Origin: Ciona savignyi
Lineage: Eukaryota > Chordata > Ascidiacea > Phlebobranchia > Cionidae
Assembly (NCBI GenBank): GCA_000149265.1
Contig: CH003088.1
Location: forward strand, 97,568 to 161,567
Length of the DNA: 64,000 bases
Direction: 5' to 3'
The position numbers and the translations under genes are program-made. Below the pieces are notes generated by a model. That model was not told where the DNA came from. It ran no database searches and worked only from the letters and a program-made list of their open reading frames with translations. Positions 21,951 to 36,000 of the stretch are shown in pieces (the first letter of the stretch is position 1; the number at the start of each line of letters is the position of its first letter).

Positions 21951-24074
21951 AAAAATCATGTTATGATACTTATTATTTTAAAGTAATTCATATTGGACAG
22001 AAACGATACATATTTGTAGAATAAATTTATCAATAAGACATGTAATTTTAATTACACAGAACTGTTTTCAAAGAATTTCTTGAAAGTGTATGACAAATGC
22101 TTTTATTTAGTAACCAGCTATTTACAGAGTGAAATCTTGTATGTTAATTATATAAAAAGTTTAACCATGCTTGTACTTTATAATTTGTACAATATTTTAT
22201 TCCAATGACTTCCCAGCTTGTAATTTTGCATTGAGAAGTGGTTATTTTTTATATATAATGTAACTGGTATCGTAGTAATACATAATAAATTTTGTATGTT
22301 AACTTAATTAAATAATTGTGTAGTGTACATTGTGTGTTGATTTGTATTCATTAGAGATGTGCATAAACTCAGATTCTGTTACCGGTTAACTGGCCTTGAA
22401 AGTAAAAGCCTAATCATTTACCTATTCTCAGCAATAGCTTTATTTATTTAAAATTAGGGCTCACTTAAACCACTGAATAATTTACAATAGAGAAAAATCT
22501 AAGTTTTACATAAATCATTACAAAAAAAACTGGTAAAAACATACAAATGTGATGTTTATTTTAAAATAAAAATTATGTGCTTGATTTTTTTTTGTTTCAC
22601 TGACCGGGTGTTGGCTGAGCTTGCTTTAAAGGCTGCCCTAAGTTGACAAATTTGTATTGGCAAGTTCTTGCTTGCAAAAACAAATGATGTACATGATTAG
22701 GAAATGTACTAACTGTGACTAGGTAACCAGAAAACCTGAATATTTTTGCATTTATAAAGAACACTTAGAATACTTTCAAATTTGTTTTTCTTCAATTGGT
22801 GGAGGTTAGACGTGGTTAGCATTCTTTCACTAATATCGCGTTTCTGGTAATTGGATATTAAGTATAGGTATTTTAGATACCAATATTACTAATGATAAGG
22901 TAACTGGACAAACAAAACAAATCATTTACTATTAGTAAACTCACTGGTAAAATACCATATAAATTTGTGGTAAATCTTTTCTATCTGCTAGCAGACTTTT
23001 TAAGATCGGGTAATGTGAAATGCAGAATAATTCAAGTCTAAATCTACAACATTGCAAGACACATTACTAGGAATTCAATATTATAAATTTGACCAGTTAA
23101 TTATAGCTTGTAAAGTTTAATTACAAATGTAACAACATCAGTAAAAGTTTTAAAAATGTGGTCCTACAATAAAATTGAAACAATCATCTAAACATTTGTC
23201 AAGTTAAGTTGTAACCTGACATTATTACCAAACTGTAATTACAGGGTATGCAATATTTTTGAAAGGTTATATTTTGTATGCAAGACGCTTGCATTGGTTT
23301 GATCACAGTGCACGCAGCTCTGCGACGAGCCTTGTCAATCTAAGCTTCAGGAAAAAGTTTAATGCAAAAGGCGAAGAGGACGTCCACGCAAGAGATGGCG
23401 GGAAAACATCCGAGATCTATGCGGCATCCCCCTCGCAACGGCTGAACGAAGGGCGAGAAACAGAAGCAAATGGAGAGAAGATGTAGTTCGATGAACCGCA
23501 AGGGGGCATCATGCGCTATGCACATAACTAATTTAACAATCAGAACATTTAAAAACAAATGTCATGAATGCACACCAATTTTTTTACTGTCAATTTTTGA
23601 AAATTGCCATGATTTCCAGATAACTAACTGTATTTTGTATAAGATAATTTTCTTGTAGGTGGGCGTGCGTGCAGGACATAATGTAACACAGTTAAAAATG
23701 TGTCCTTGAGTACAGGTGTTAAGGATAAAAATCAAACCGAGCACCTACTGGTTAAAACCCAAGATTTTAAATCAATTCCACCAAGCCTAAGCAATGAACT
23801 ATTTATTTTTAAAATTACAAGAGTGTTCAAGTCTGTTTAATCAATTCAACCAACATTATTAAAAAATCACAGTGCTGTAAAGGCAGAAATTAATACTTGA
23901 ATTTAAATAAAATAAATACATGCATTTTCGGACCTACTTACAGCAGTAATCAATAATAGGGTATCTAAACACATTGTAGATTTCAGCAAAAGTACATGAA
24001 TACATATTTTCAGTTTTAATGACGTCATTATCCCATTTCGTATCTGATGATGTCATGATTACATCACAATGACA
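21951..24074. other. convergent intergenic region, zinc-finger gene 1 and EFCAB6
   Basis: Holds the zinc-finger 3' end (AATAAA 22020-22025), the LINE relic and a minus-strand AATAAA (23802-23807) that may end EFCAB6. Otherwise AT-rich with no gene seen. Confidence 0.6.
23259..23494 (+). pseudogene. relic of a LINE reverse-transcriptase C-terminus
   Basis: One frame reads RRLHWFDHSAR; after a frameshift, 23366-23494 reads KRRRGRPRKRWRENIRDLCG then NRSKWREDVVR and TGA. These basic GRPRKRW and RSKW-type motifs are characteristic of the tail of non-LTR retrotransposon ORF2 proteins. No catalytic region is nearby, so it is a dead 5'-truncated copy. Confidence 0.6.
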
Positions 24075-27000
24075 TCATTGTAAGAAGGCTCGGATAAAGT
24101 CGTTGTATGGGATTTTTCCTTTCATTTTGTGGTCGTAGAAGGACACCAAGTGGTAGAAGTCCTCTTCTGTGAGATTGATGGAAAATTGACGAAGAATCTG
24201 CAAAAAGTTTTAATGAATGATTTTCAGGATTTTCAAAGGTATTATCAAGGATAGGATATTTATGTTTATCCCAATGAAAACCAAGGAAGTTAACACACAG
24301 GCAAAATATTAAAGAGTAGAAAGGCAAGCCCTAGGTTTAAAGTATATCTTACCCTCATTTAGTTAATTTTATTACAGTGATAGCTGAAACTGGTTCGTTG
24401 TGTCCTTGGGCAAAGCACTATGTACAATGCCCCAACTCGGTAATGTAATGGGTTCTAGTAAAACTGAAAAAATGAAAGGGCTATCGGTCGGATTATCTCG
24501 CTGTTCTACTGGATAATATAATTTTATTTCCTAAAGTTGGCAAATTTTCTCGACAAGCAGCCCAAAAGCCCTTATCACCAATACAAAATAATAGTCGACC
24601 TGTTAGTCTGGTGGTTTTTTGTCCTTGGGCAAGGCACTTAATGGACATTGCCTGAACCCGGTGGTATAGCTCCGATAACCAATTGGTGGGCGCGAGGAAA
24701 TCTGGCGATTGCCTTTGTGTTAACCCCCTGGTTTTTCCATTTACGTGGATAAACATGAATATCATATACTACCCATACCTGTCTAAACACACTCGGAGAA
24801 ACGACTCCCAAAGCTTTTGGATCAGCCAATCTGAAACTTCTTCTCATCTCCTTCCAAGACAACAACACACGTTCTCTCAGCGATATCATTGCGTTGTAGA
24901 ACCTCGTGTTTTCCACACCTGTGTCAACCTTGAATATATAAAGCTAAGTTCAAGATGCTTAATTTTAATAAGAAAGACTCACAATATAGGACTATTGATC
25001 TGTTGTCCGACCGGTTAGTCTGGTGGTTTAGTGCGAACCGAAATGTTACGGTTCGAAACTAGTTGCTAGCTAGTCGGTTGTGTCCGTGGGCAATGCACTT
25101 AACAAACATTGCCTGAACCTAATGGGTTCTACCAAACTGAAGGAACGTGTTTATCATACACAAAACACTGCAATAGAGGCGGTGGACATGTTTAAGGTAA
25201 ACACCAAGGGGGTTAACACATGGGCAATTGTCAAATCACATCGTCAGGTTACTAGAGCTAAAACAATGTGTTGTGTATGATAGNNNNNNNNNNNNNNNNN
25301 NNNNNNNNNNNNNNNNNNNNNNNNNNNNNNNNNNNNNNNNNNNNNNNNNNNNNNNNNNNNNNNNNNNNNNNNNNNNNNNNNNNACCCATTTATCCGCTGG
25401 GTTTAGGCAATGTCTACACAAGGACATAACCGACTAACTAGCGACCAGTTTCGTACCTACAACCACACGCACTAAACCACCAGACTAATCCTTGAAATAT
25501 TTATATTATCAAATCAAAATGAAAATATTTTATATCATCAAAGTCATAATACAGGTATAACAAGATATTCCCGCCAAATCCATTAATGTATCATTATCAT
25601 TGGGTTAAGTAAGTTTTTTTTTTTTTCGACTATAAAAATACCCAACTGGACCTTGTATAAAAGAAACAAAAAAGGTCCGTCCTTAAAATATTTAAATTGC
25701 TTATTTAGTTATAACAAAATATTGTCGCTCTTGTGGAAATGCGTTAATTTCTATCCCTGCAGTAATACATGCAGGATTTCAGACAGTTATTTTGTGCACT
25801 GTAATCATACCGGCATTCATGTAATAATCATTTACTTAGAAATTATTTCACTACAATTAACTACCAAGTACCTCCAATACAAGAATACAACAGTCGCAAA
25901 ATCTAATGTACCATCAACACAAAAATATGTCATGAAAAGGAACCGACTGGTATTTTAGCTGCATGTATTTTTCTTCGTCTCAACAATCCCTCGTCTTGCG
26001 GCTTCAAAGTGAGGATGAAATGTCGCAGGAATTCTCGGTACGAGAATCGACCTTGCTGTTCATGGAGATCATATTTCAACATCAGCTGGCGAGCATCCTC
26101 TAGTGGTAGGATTACTCCGAGACCGTCCAAGATCCCTGTGTATGAAGAATTAAATTGTTGTATAACGGCATAGTTTATTTTTTTTTTACCTTAAACACAA
26201 AAATATAAAAAAAGATAAAAAGAAGAAAATGTCAGCATTATGATTACAGCATTGTAAAAAAATCTTTTAGTTAAATTGATCGAAATTTGTTGGTTGAATT
26301 GATCTAAACATTTTTATACAGTTAGTTACCTACATAATACAGATGGTTTATTTTTCAATGTTACAACAGTGTGTACAAAGTTAATATGTGGAAAGCTAGG
26401 CACAATCGGGGTTCCTAAGCTTACAGTATGTTTAAGTTTATTAACATTTTTAAAAACAGCATTTGTAAGACAAAAATTATTCCAAATATTTTCTACCACA
26501 TTACAGTTTATGCTTAATAATACCTAATATGCTTTAAAAGAGGAGTGGGAAATTTGTGGGAAAATAAAGTTCTTGGTGGTCCGGATTATTACGTGAATAG
26601 GCCTAGTATTTAATATCTTCATTACAGGGTATGGTTAGATATAGTCTGCGGGCTGGTCAAAATCCCTTCTCAGGCCAGACCCAGCCCGCGGGCCGTGTGT
26701 TGCCCATGCCTGCTTTAAAACAATGGTAACATAATAACCTATAAATTCATCTGGCAACACTGTTCCAGATCCATCTGCATCCATCTTCTTACATTCCTTC
26801 TGAATATCCTGCCAGTGTTTGTAAACAAGGTTTTTGATTTTCGATTCCGCACTGTCTGCGTTCACCAGTGGGGTAGCTGGTCGGGGAATTCCCCTAAGCC
26901 TTGAAGAATCACTCGTGCCCTGTGTTGTAACATTTTTTCACTTTTAAAATCAAAAACAATTCCTTACGTACTTCGTGCATTTTATTTGGAAGCAGTACTA

Positions 27001-30000
27001 GGTTTGAGTTTTACTAATGTTCGAACTGGTCGCTGGCTAGTTAGTTGTGTTTTTGGTCAAGGCACTTAACAGATATTGCCTGAACCAAGCGGATTAATGG
27101 GTTCTAACAAATTGAAGGAATGTGTCTATACACAACACAATGCAATAGCTCTGGAAACCAACGGTGGGCGCGAAGTGATCTGACGATTGCCCAACTCCCT
27201 TTTTCCATTAAAATGTGTTTAACTCCCGTGTGTTAACTCCCTTTTTTCACGAAAACATGAATATCCTAAAAAACACTATGTGATTAGGATGTTTATCTTT
27301 ACCCCATACAATGGAAGATCAACTTACCATGTCTAAAGTCGTTTAACTGAAGCTATAACAATGTGTTTTATATGCAGCAGAATAGCTATATTTTTTATCC
27401 AATGGGTTAAAAGTCCATCCACTAGGTGATTTGGTCCAGGACACAACCGAAGTTTTATATGTTTTACGAAATCAAGCTGATTTTAGAATAATTTGCAGTT
27501 AACAATACAATGTTTTGCAGTAACAAGTGCAAAATTTTAATGCAGAAAACGTTGCTGCTTCATCAGCATTAATAACAAGAAAAGAAGAAAAACAAAACTA
27601 TGTGAACAACCTACCAAACGGCTTGGGGGTCTAGTTGGGTTGGTGGGTGGTTGTATGGTCTCTTCTGGTACAGGCTGGCTTTGACTGGTCTGTGTTAGGT
27701 TAAGTTTGGATTAATTTAGTTTTTTCACTAACAAAATAAGTGTTTTAACAGATCCATCGGTTAGTCTCGTGGTTTAGTTTCAATCGAAAGGTTGCAGGTT
27801 TGAAACTGGTCGCTGGTTAGTATGTTGTTTCCTTGGGCAAGGTACTTTACGGACATTGCCTGAACTGAAAGATTAATGGATTCCACAAAATTGAAGTAAC
27901 ATGTGAATCATAAACAACACACTGCAAAAGCTCCAGTAACCCAATAGTGGGCGTGAGGTGATCTGAAAATTGTCGGTGTGTTAACTTCTTTGGATTTCCC
28001 ATTCACAAGTATAAACATGAATATTTTATTCTATCAAATAATAAATATTAATGAATGAATTGTATACCACTTGCTTTATCCTTTAAACAAAGGGTGTGTC
28101 AAAAGATAGATAACCAGATATGACTTCATCAGATACCACAGGATGGAAAACTTAAAGTGGCTTGCTTAGTTGCACAGTAATATGTTTAGGATAAGATAGG
28201 ATATTCATGTTTATCTCCGTCAATAAGAAAACGAAGAGGGTTAACACAATTGTCAGATCACCTTGCACCCACCGTCAGGTTACAGGAGCTTTTGCAGTGT
28301 GTTGTGTATAAAATTCACACTGTTTTCAATTTAGGAGAACCCATAGGATTAAAAGTTAAGTGCCTTGCCCAAGAACAAACCGACTAGCCAGCGAGTTTCG
28401 AATCTTCAACCCTTCGGCTGAAAGGCGACGCACTTAACCACTAGACTAATCTGTCAGACGGTTTATATTTACAGTTGAAGAGCACTAACTATTGTGGAAG
28501 TCAATATTCATACACTTCATACATTGTGTCAACAGAACCAAAAAATTCTTGCTTCACAACCAAACCATAACTTCATACAGATGAGCAACTTCAAACCTCA
28601 GTGACATCTTGTTTGGACTTCTCTTCTTTGTTGAGTTGGTATTTCTTGAGGAATTCCCGATATTCAATGTTGTTGAATTCATTCACAGCTTGCTTGGCCC
28701 ACAACCTGTCAAACTGTGAGGGGGTTACTTGACCTTAATTTAAGCATAAATTAGTAATGGTACATCAATGGAAATGTATTTATTACAATGTAGAAATTAC
28801 ACAGTGCAGTTGCAAACTCCATTTTGACTGGTAGTATTTTCAAGCAATTATGTGTAATGAAAGGCTGTTTTGCAATAAGTGGTACGGCACCAAGCCAAAA
28901 TCGGTTTAATAAATGGTAAAAATAAACATTTGATATATTAACTTCATGTTCCCTGTATGCTAATTCTGTTTAATTTTGTAAAAATAAGAAATCCTTCCTT
29001 TGAAAGAACAGAACTTACATCAAGCTGCTTGGTTTCCAATTTTCTAATAATAGCTTTACCACTGGGACACATTCGCTTTACATCATATCGAGTTATGCTA
29101 TCAGTGAATCCACAATCCATTGCGTTTTGCTATATTATATTAAAGAACTACATTTTATTGATTATATTTGGATTATACATACGAGCGGTTCGATAGTGTC
29201 ATTATTACTGAGCCCATGGCTGACTTTACATTAGGTTGGTATAAGTGATTACTGAATTTGATATTCTACAAGTCTAATATCCTAATTTTTTTTAATATTT
29301 TCTCCTTTATCAAAAATTTTGTACTGTTTTTTTTTAATAATTTAAAATGCAACATCTACTAAATATTATCCATTTTAAGAGTAGCATTCCAAAAAACTCT
29401 TATTTTAAAGATCTAATTCTGAACTTTGATAAAAACATAAGACACTGGTAATAAAAATCTTAAGTTTGCTCTTCATTTGTTCACTTCACTCTTCAAGTGT
29501 TAACTTTGTCTGCATAGTTTTTAAAGTGCTTGTTAGAAACTAGCTGCTTTTGTTCGAGTCTGTGAGATCACAATGCTTAAAATCACATTGTTACCACGAC
29601 AATGATTATTACATGAGCTGTTGTTGGTGTAAGTCATGTTGGCTTGTAACAGATGTCGGCGATAAGGATTTGTAATGTACACAACTCGATATGTGTTTAA
29701 TAATTGTGTTCACCATACTCACATCCAATAATTAAAAAATTACAAATGTCTTGTCTTGCTTCAAAATTATTGCTTGTGTGTGTGCTAGAATTTCATGGTT
29801 GAAATCAGTTGTTTATTTTTACTGATCTTTAATTTAAAAAACAAAAAATGAAACTGTAAATTGGAATGGTGGGAAATATTCGGGAGCCTAAATATAGAAC
29901 ATTGTAAATGGAATTAATCAATGGATTTTGTATACCGGAACTGTTGTAAATATTTATTCACTAACGCTTGGATTAGCTTTCGTTTCGATTTGGCTTATCC

Positions 30001-33000
30001 CAAACCATATGTTATTTAATAACGTCACATAAAATGTGTTACATAGTAGCAACATTTGTCAAGCAAATAAAGGTACTCATTGGTAATGTTTTCAATTTTA
30101 ATTTCCCTTAATACCAAGCCAGTTAGCTCAATATCACATCAGACTGTCAAGGGTAGGGGGTCAAAGGCTGCTGTCTACAGTTTGATTGTGCACTTGCACT
30201 TAACCAATGTTACGTGAACCCAAGGGTATAGCACTATCTCCAGTAAAGCAAGACACTGCAATAGCTTTGGTAATTTGCAGTAAGCTGGTTACATGTGCTG
30301 GAGAATAAAATGCATATCTTTCTCAAACATGACATGCCCCATAGAGCTATGTGTGTAGCAATTGGATGGTTGTAAAAGAACAGAATTGGAGTCTTTACCA
30401 AAATCACTTTTGACAATGTAAAAAAAACATAAATAAAGTACAACTTAAACCCTTTTAAAAATGGGATTAGTGTATTTTACTCACACAGTTTTGAGAAAAA
30501 TAGTTATTATTGAAATACAAAATAATATTTACAAAAAAGTGTGAGGTCTATGGAAAAATATAAATATAATGTTTCACTTTGTTTATATGGAAATGAAATA
30601 TGCAAGCTGTTTTACCATATCAGGTCAAACAAATGTTAAACATTAAATGAATGTCTTGGGAATGTTAACACGGATAAGTAGAGGTTGTTCAAAAGTCAAG
30701 TGGGCACTTAAAGTTAAAGTGAACTTAAGTTTAGTTTAGACAAGGTTAAGTACATGTGGAGTGTTAAAAGTACAATCGACACTTCCATATGAGCCTAACT
30801 CGCATATGCAGACAGACATATAAAATACTCTGCAGCATATGTGCTACCCGCCTTGATCCATATCAATCATATCAAATGAACCACTAATGATCTGGAGCGA
30901 GACACTTTTTGCTTGTTTGTTTTTAAATGGGGACTTTAAACATTAATCACCCAGCAACACTTCCAATAACTAAACTGTGTACACATAGTTGCCTAGATAG
31001 GATATTCATGTTTATCCCGGTGTATGGGAAAACCCGAGGAGGTTAACACCCTCCTTTAATTTAGTAGAACCCATTAATCCGCTGGGTTCAGGCAAAGTCT
31101 GTTAAGTGCTTTGCCCAAGGAAACAACCGACTAGCTAGTGGCCAGTTCAGAACCTGCAACCTTTCGGTTGAAAGGCTTAGCACTAAACCACCAGACTAAC
31201 AGGTCGGACAACGGTACCTCTTTCTCAGTGCATCCTGTATTAACCCTGCCCACTAGAATTAGAAATAATGCAGTTATACCTTTTATACTTGTTTTTAAAA
31301 CCCTGTGTGTCTTATAAATTAATTTGTACAATTTCGTTTTAAATGTCACCCGAGTCGCCTTCATGAGTTTACTTAATAAATCCACTAAATTTATTGCCCA
31401 GACTCGAATTAATGGGTTCTATTAAATTGAAGGAACGTGTTTATCATATACAGCACACTGCAATAGCTCCGGTAACCCGACGGAGGGCGCGAGGTAATCT
31501 GACGATTGCCCGTGTGTAAAGCCCCGTGGTTTTTCGATTCATGGGGATAAACATGTATATCCTATACGAAATCCAAAACAAGTTTAATGAAGTTTAAAAA
31601 GTTCTAATTAACATCGGGGCTCTAAGCTTTGAAAATGCTCAAAGCAGTGGACACTTGGAAATTCCCCTATTGTTATTACCTAAAATTTTCAAATGGATCA
31701 ACTACATGGTTCACACTTCATTATTGGTGTAAAGTTTATTGATTTAAGTCGGGTTGCACCTATGGGGAAAACCCGTATAAGGGTTGAAGATTGGTATAGT
31801 TGACTTCTTTTTTCAACTGAAAAGCGCGCACTGCAACAATCCCACCAATAGCTTAAGGCGTGTAAATTAGGATTAACGATTGGTGTCAACATTTACCATG
31901 TATTATTAGTTTGAATAGGCAGTTTCTTTAATTACTTGTATTTGTAGTAGCTTGTGGGTTAGTGCGACGCCTTTAAAACGCTAACTTAACAGTTTAAAAC
32001 AAGAGAATCGCTCACCAAAAAAGGAAAAAATGATTTGTGGGCAATATACGAACGTAGAAACCAAACACAGTTTACTACCTTTTTCAACCTGTCACAAGCC
32101 CGGTTAAAAAGTGTTTTTTTCGCACGTGTAGATAACAAACTTTGAGGCGAATTGTAAATCGTACCCACGACTATTTAATCACATCCATGCCTATTTAATA
32201 CAAATAAAAAACAACACATTATTAGACCATAATAGGGTTTAGAAGAAGAGTAAATAACTTAACATTACAAATCCTTAATGTTAAATTAGTTTAAATTGAT
32301 TTATGGGTACGATCTAAAACGCTACATTTTTTATAAAAAAACTTCAGTTCGTATAGTTATTTTTCAAACGTCATTTTGAGCATCGATGTTTTATCAGACA
32401 AGATGTTTGTTCTTAGTAATTTAAACTTTAATGCAGTGGATATTTGCTATTTTTTAATACTTGAAACAATATTTAAGATCGTTGTTATTAGGGCCATGCT
32501 TTAAATTTATTTTCTTCATTTTCATTCATCCAGTATAAAATAACTCTTAAAACAATCAAGTTTTAACAACAATAGTTGTATTAAAATTGCAGCGCAGATT
32601 GCATTTTATGGCGAATGTTTTGACGGTCAAAGAGTTGCAGTTAGTACATTTGCTAACTCCGAAAACTTTGGTATCAGATTCAATCCTTAAAGGCAATAAT
32701 ACAGAAGTGTGACATTCTTTGTAGGGTTATTTCAACTATACACTGTTTAATCGTTTAATCACCAAATCACAATATGCTCGTACATGCTTTTATCACCAGC
32801 TTAAGTTTAGATCAACTTTGGTAAAGGGTATAGGCAAAACTTTTAAAATATCGCTTGTGAATACTTTTAATTGATATTTGGAATAGGGATAAAAGTTGAT
32901 TGGCTTTAACCTGATGTATTTTTGATGTCTGTTTATAAACGACAAAAAGTGTGATGCTTTGCTTAGCCATAAGTTATGTTTTTTAACATTGCATTTTATT

Positions 33001-36000
33001 TTCAGGATGTCAGAATAAGTTTGTCCCTTGATGTTTATGCAATAGAAGGTAACCTGAAAGGTGATGTCTGAAGTTAGGATTGAAAATAAAGAGAAACTTG
33101 TTCTTAAGTTTACAAGAATTGGAACATCCAAGAAAGCTGAGAAAGAAAGCAAAGAAAAGCCCTACAAATGTGATGTATGTGGAAAATCGTTTGAAGGGGG
33201 TGAAAGTTTAAAAAGACATTCACGAATCCACACTGGAGAAAAACCTTATAAATGTGATGTGTGTAACAAAGGACATAGTCAAGCTGTTCATCTAATAGCA
33301 CACAAAAGAATTCACACTGGCGAGAAACCTTACACATGTAATGTGTGTAATAAATCATTTAATCTATCTGGTACCTTAAGAAAACACACAAGACTTCATA
33401 CTGGTGAAAAACCCTACAAATGTGAAGTATGTAATACATCCTTCAATGAAGCTGTAAATTTAAAAACGCATCTAAGAATTCACACCGGAGAAAAACCTTT
33501 TCAATGTGACATCTGTAAAAAATCGTTTACTCGAGGTAGTACATTGAAAAGCCACAAACTAATTCACAGCGTAAGGGAAATGTACAAATGTGATGGGTGT
33601 GATAAATCCTTTACTAGAACTGCAAACTTAAAAACACACATAAAATTGCATTGTGCTGGTAAACCTAAGCGACGCAATATCTGTGATAAATCGTTCAATC
33701 AAGCTAGTACTTCAAAAAACCACAAAGTTCTTCATGCTAAAGAGAAACCTTATAAACGCGATGTGTCTAATAAAACACATAGCCAAGCTAGTCAGTTAAA
33801 AACACACATGAGAATTCCCACTGGAGATAGACCTTACACTTGTGATGTCTGTCATAAATCGTTTAATCGAGGTGCTACCTTAAGAAAACACATGAGAATT
33901 CACACTGATGAGATACTTGACACAAGTACTCTGCGTAATACATTGTTTAATGAAGAGAAAAATTTGAAAACACATCCCAGAATTTACACTGGAAAAAAAT
34001 CTTATCACTGTGATGTCTGTGGAAAATCGTTTAAATGGAGTGGAAGTTTTAAAAGACATTTAAAATTCCACAGTGGAGAGAAACCTTATAAATGTGATGT
34101 GTGTAACAAAGGACATAGTCAAGCTGTTCATCTAATAGCACACAAAAGAATTCACACTGGCGAAAAACCTTACACATGCAATGTGTGTAATAAATCGTTT
34201 AATCTATCTGGTACCTTAAGAAAACACACAAGACTTCATACTGGTGAAAAACCCTACAAATGTGAAGTATGTAATACATCCTTCAATGAAGCTGTTAATT
34301 TAAAAACGCATCTAAGAATTCACACTGGAGAAAAACCTTTTCAATGTGACATCTGTAAAAAATCATTTACTCGAGGTAGTACATTGAAAAAGCACAAAAT
34401 ACTTCATGCTAAAGAGAAACCTTATAAACGCGATGTGTCTAATAAAACACACAGCCAAGCTAGTCAGTTAAAAACACACCTGAGAATTCACACTGGAGAT
34501 AGACATTACACTTGTGATGTCTGTCATAAATCGTTTAATCGAGGTGCTACCTTAAGAAAACACATGAGAATTCACACTGAAGAGAAACTTGACAAAAGTA
34601 ATCTGTGCAATACATTGTTTAATACAGAGAAAAATTTGGAAACAAATAATGAAGCTGGAAATTTAACAACACACTTGAGAGTTCACACTGGAGAAAAATC
34701 TTATGAATGTGATGTCTGTAAAAAAATGTTCAGTCAAGCTAGTACCTTGAAAAAACACAAATTACTTCACACTAAAGGAAAACATTGCAAATGTTTTGTG
34801 TGTAAAAAATGGTTTGATAAAGGTTTGAATTTCGAAAGACACTTAAGACTGCATACAGGGGAGCAGCCTTTTCAATGTAAGATTTGTAAAGCATCATTCA
34901 ATCGAGCTAGTTTGTTGATGAAACATGTTAGACTGCACACTGAAGCGAAACCTTACAAATGTGAAATATGTGATGCATCGTTTAATGAAGCTGGAAATTT
35001 AACAACACACTTGAGAATCCATACTGGAAAGAAACCTTTTCAATGTGATGTCTGCGAAAAATTGTTCAGTAGAGCCGGTAATTTAAAAAAACACAAACTA
35101 CTTCACGATAAGGAGAAACATCCAAAACGTGATGTCAACAAGAACTCTGCATATTTGAAATCAAACCCAAAATTAAATACCGAAACAAAATCAAGCAAAT
35201 GTGATATCAGTACTAAATCACTTAATCAAGATTGTAATTTGGATTGGCTTAAAACGTTTCATTATGAAGAAAAGCATTATAAATGTGCGATATGTAATAT
35301 ACTGTTTATAAATGCTAGTACCTTAAAAGCACATTACAGATTACACACTGAAGAGTAACTTTATAAATGAAAAGTGTGTCAAAGTGAATTTTGTAAATGA
35401 AAGTTTGTGATTGAACTATTGGATCAAAGTTTTATTCATTTTGTGAGGTGTTGTTATTTTTGACCTCCAAGTTTTCTGTTAGTAAATGAATGGTGCAGTA
35501 GGTTTAAATAAATTGCAATCAACAATATGTAATCTTTACATACATCTACAAGTAATCAACAACCATTTAGTTTGTATTGGTTAATTATTTTTTATCCCTT
35601 TAGGTAATACAGGTACACAGGTACGATAAGTTTTTGTTTAATTGACGAAATAAATCATTAAAATAAGATGTCGGAGATTGAAACGAAAAAACAAGGGACG
35701 GAGTTTGAAGGCCAACCCAACATTAACAAATGCAACATTTGTAAACTGGAATTTGATTCTACGAGTTTAGTCTTGAAACATATCAGAACCCACACGGGAA
35801 AAAAACCTTACAAATGTGATTTTTGTGAAAAGTCCTATAATAAATCATCAGTTTTAAACAGACATCGAACAATTCACACTGGAAAAAAACTCTACAAATG
35901 TTATATGTGCGAAAAAACGTTCAGTGGAACTGGTGCTTTGAACACACACATAAGAATTCATACTGGAGAGAAACCTTTTGAATGTGACGTGTGTGATAAA

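Larger units (their letters stand above)
28714..33063. other. left part of the largest EFCAB6 intron
   Basis: Two SINE family A copies (30993-31205, 31385-31565) and otherwise unique AT-rich sequence. No exon of EFCAB6 is expected: 39501-39274 joins 28713-28597 in phase. It must contain the promoter of zinc-finger gene 2; none is identifiable. Confidence 0.6.

Noticed and set aside
28714..28733. EFCAB6 acceptor TTAAG|GTC at 28733
   Set aside because: Joined to the phase-0 end of exon 39501-39274 it gives GTC AAG TAA, a stop; the CTCACAG|TTT acceptor at 28713 keeps the frame and follows a pyrimidine tract.
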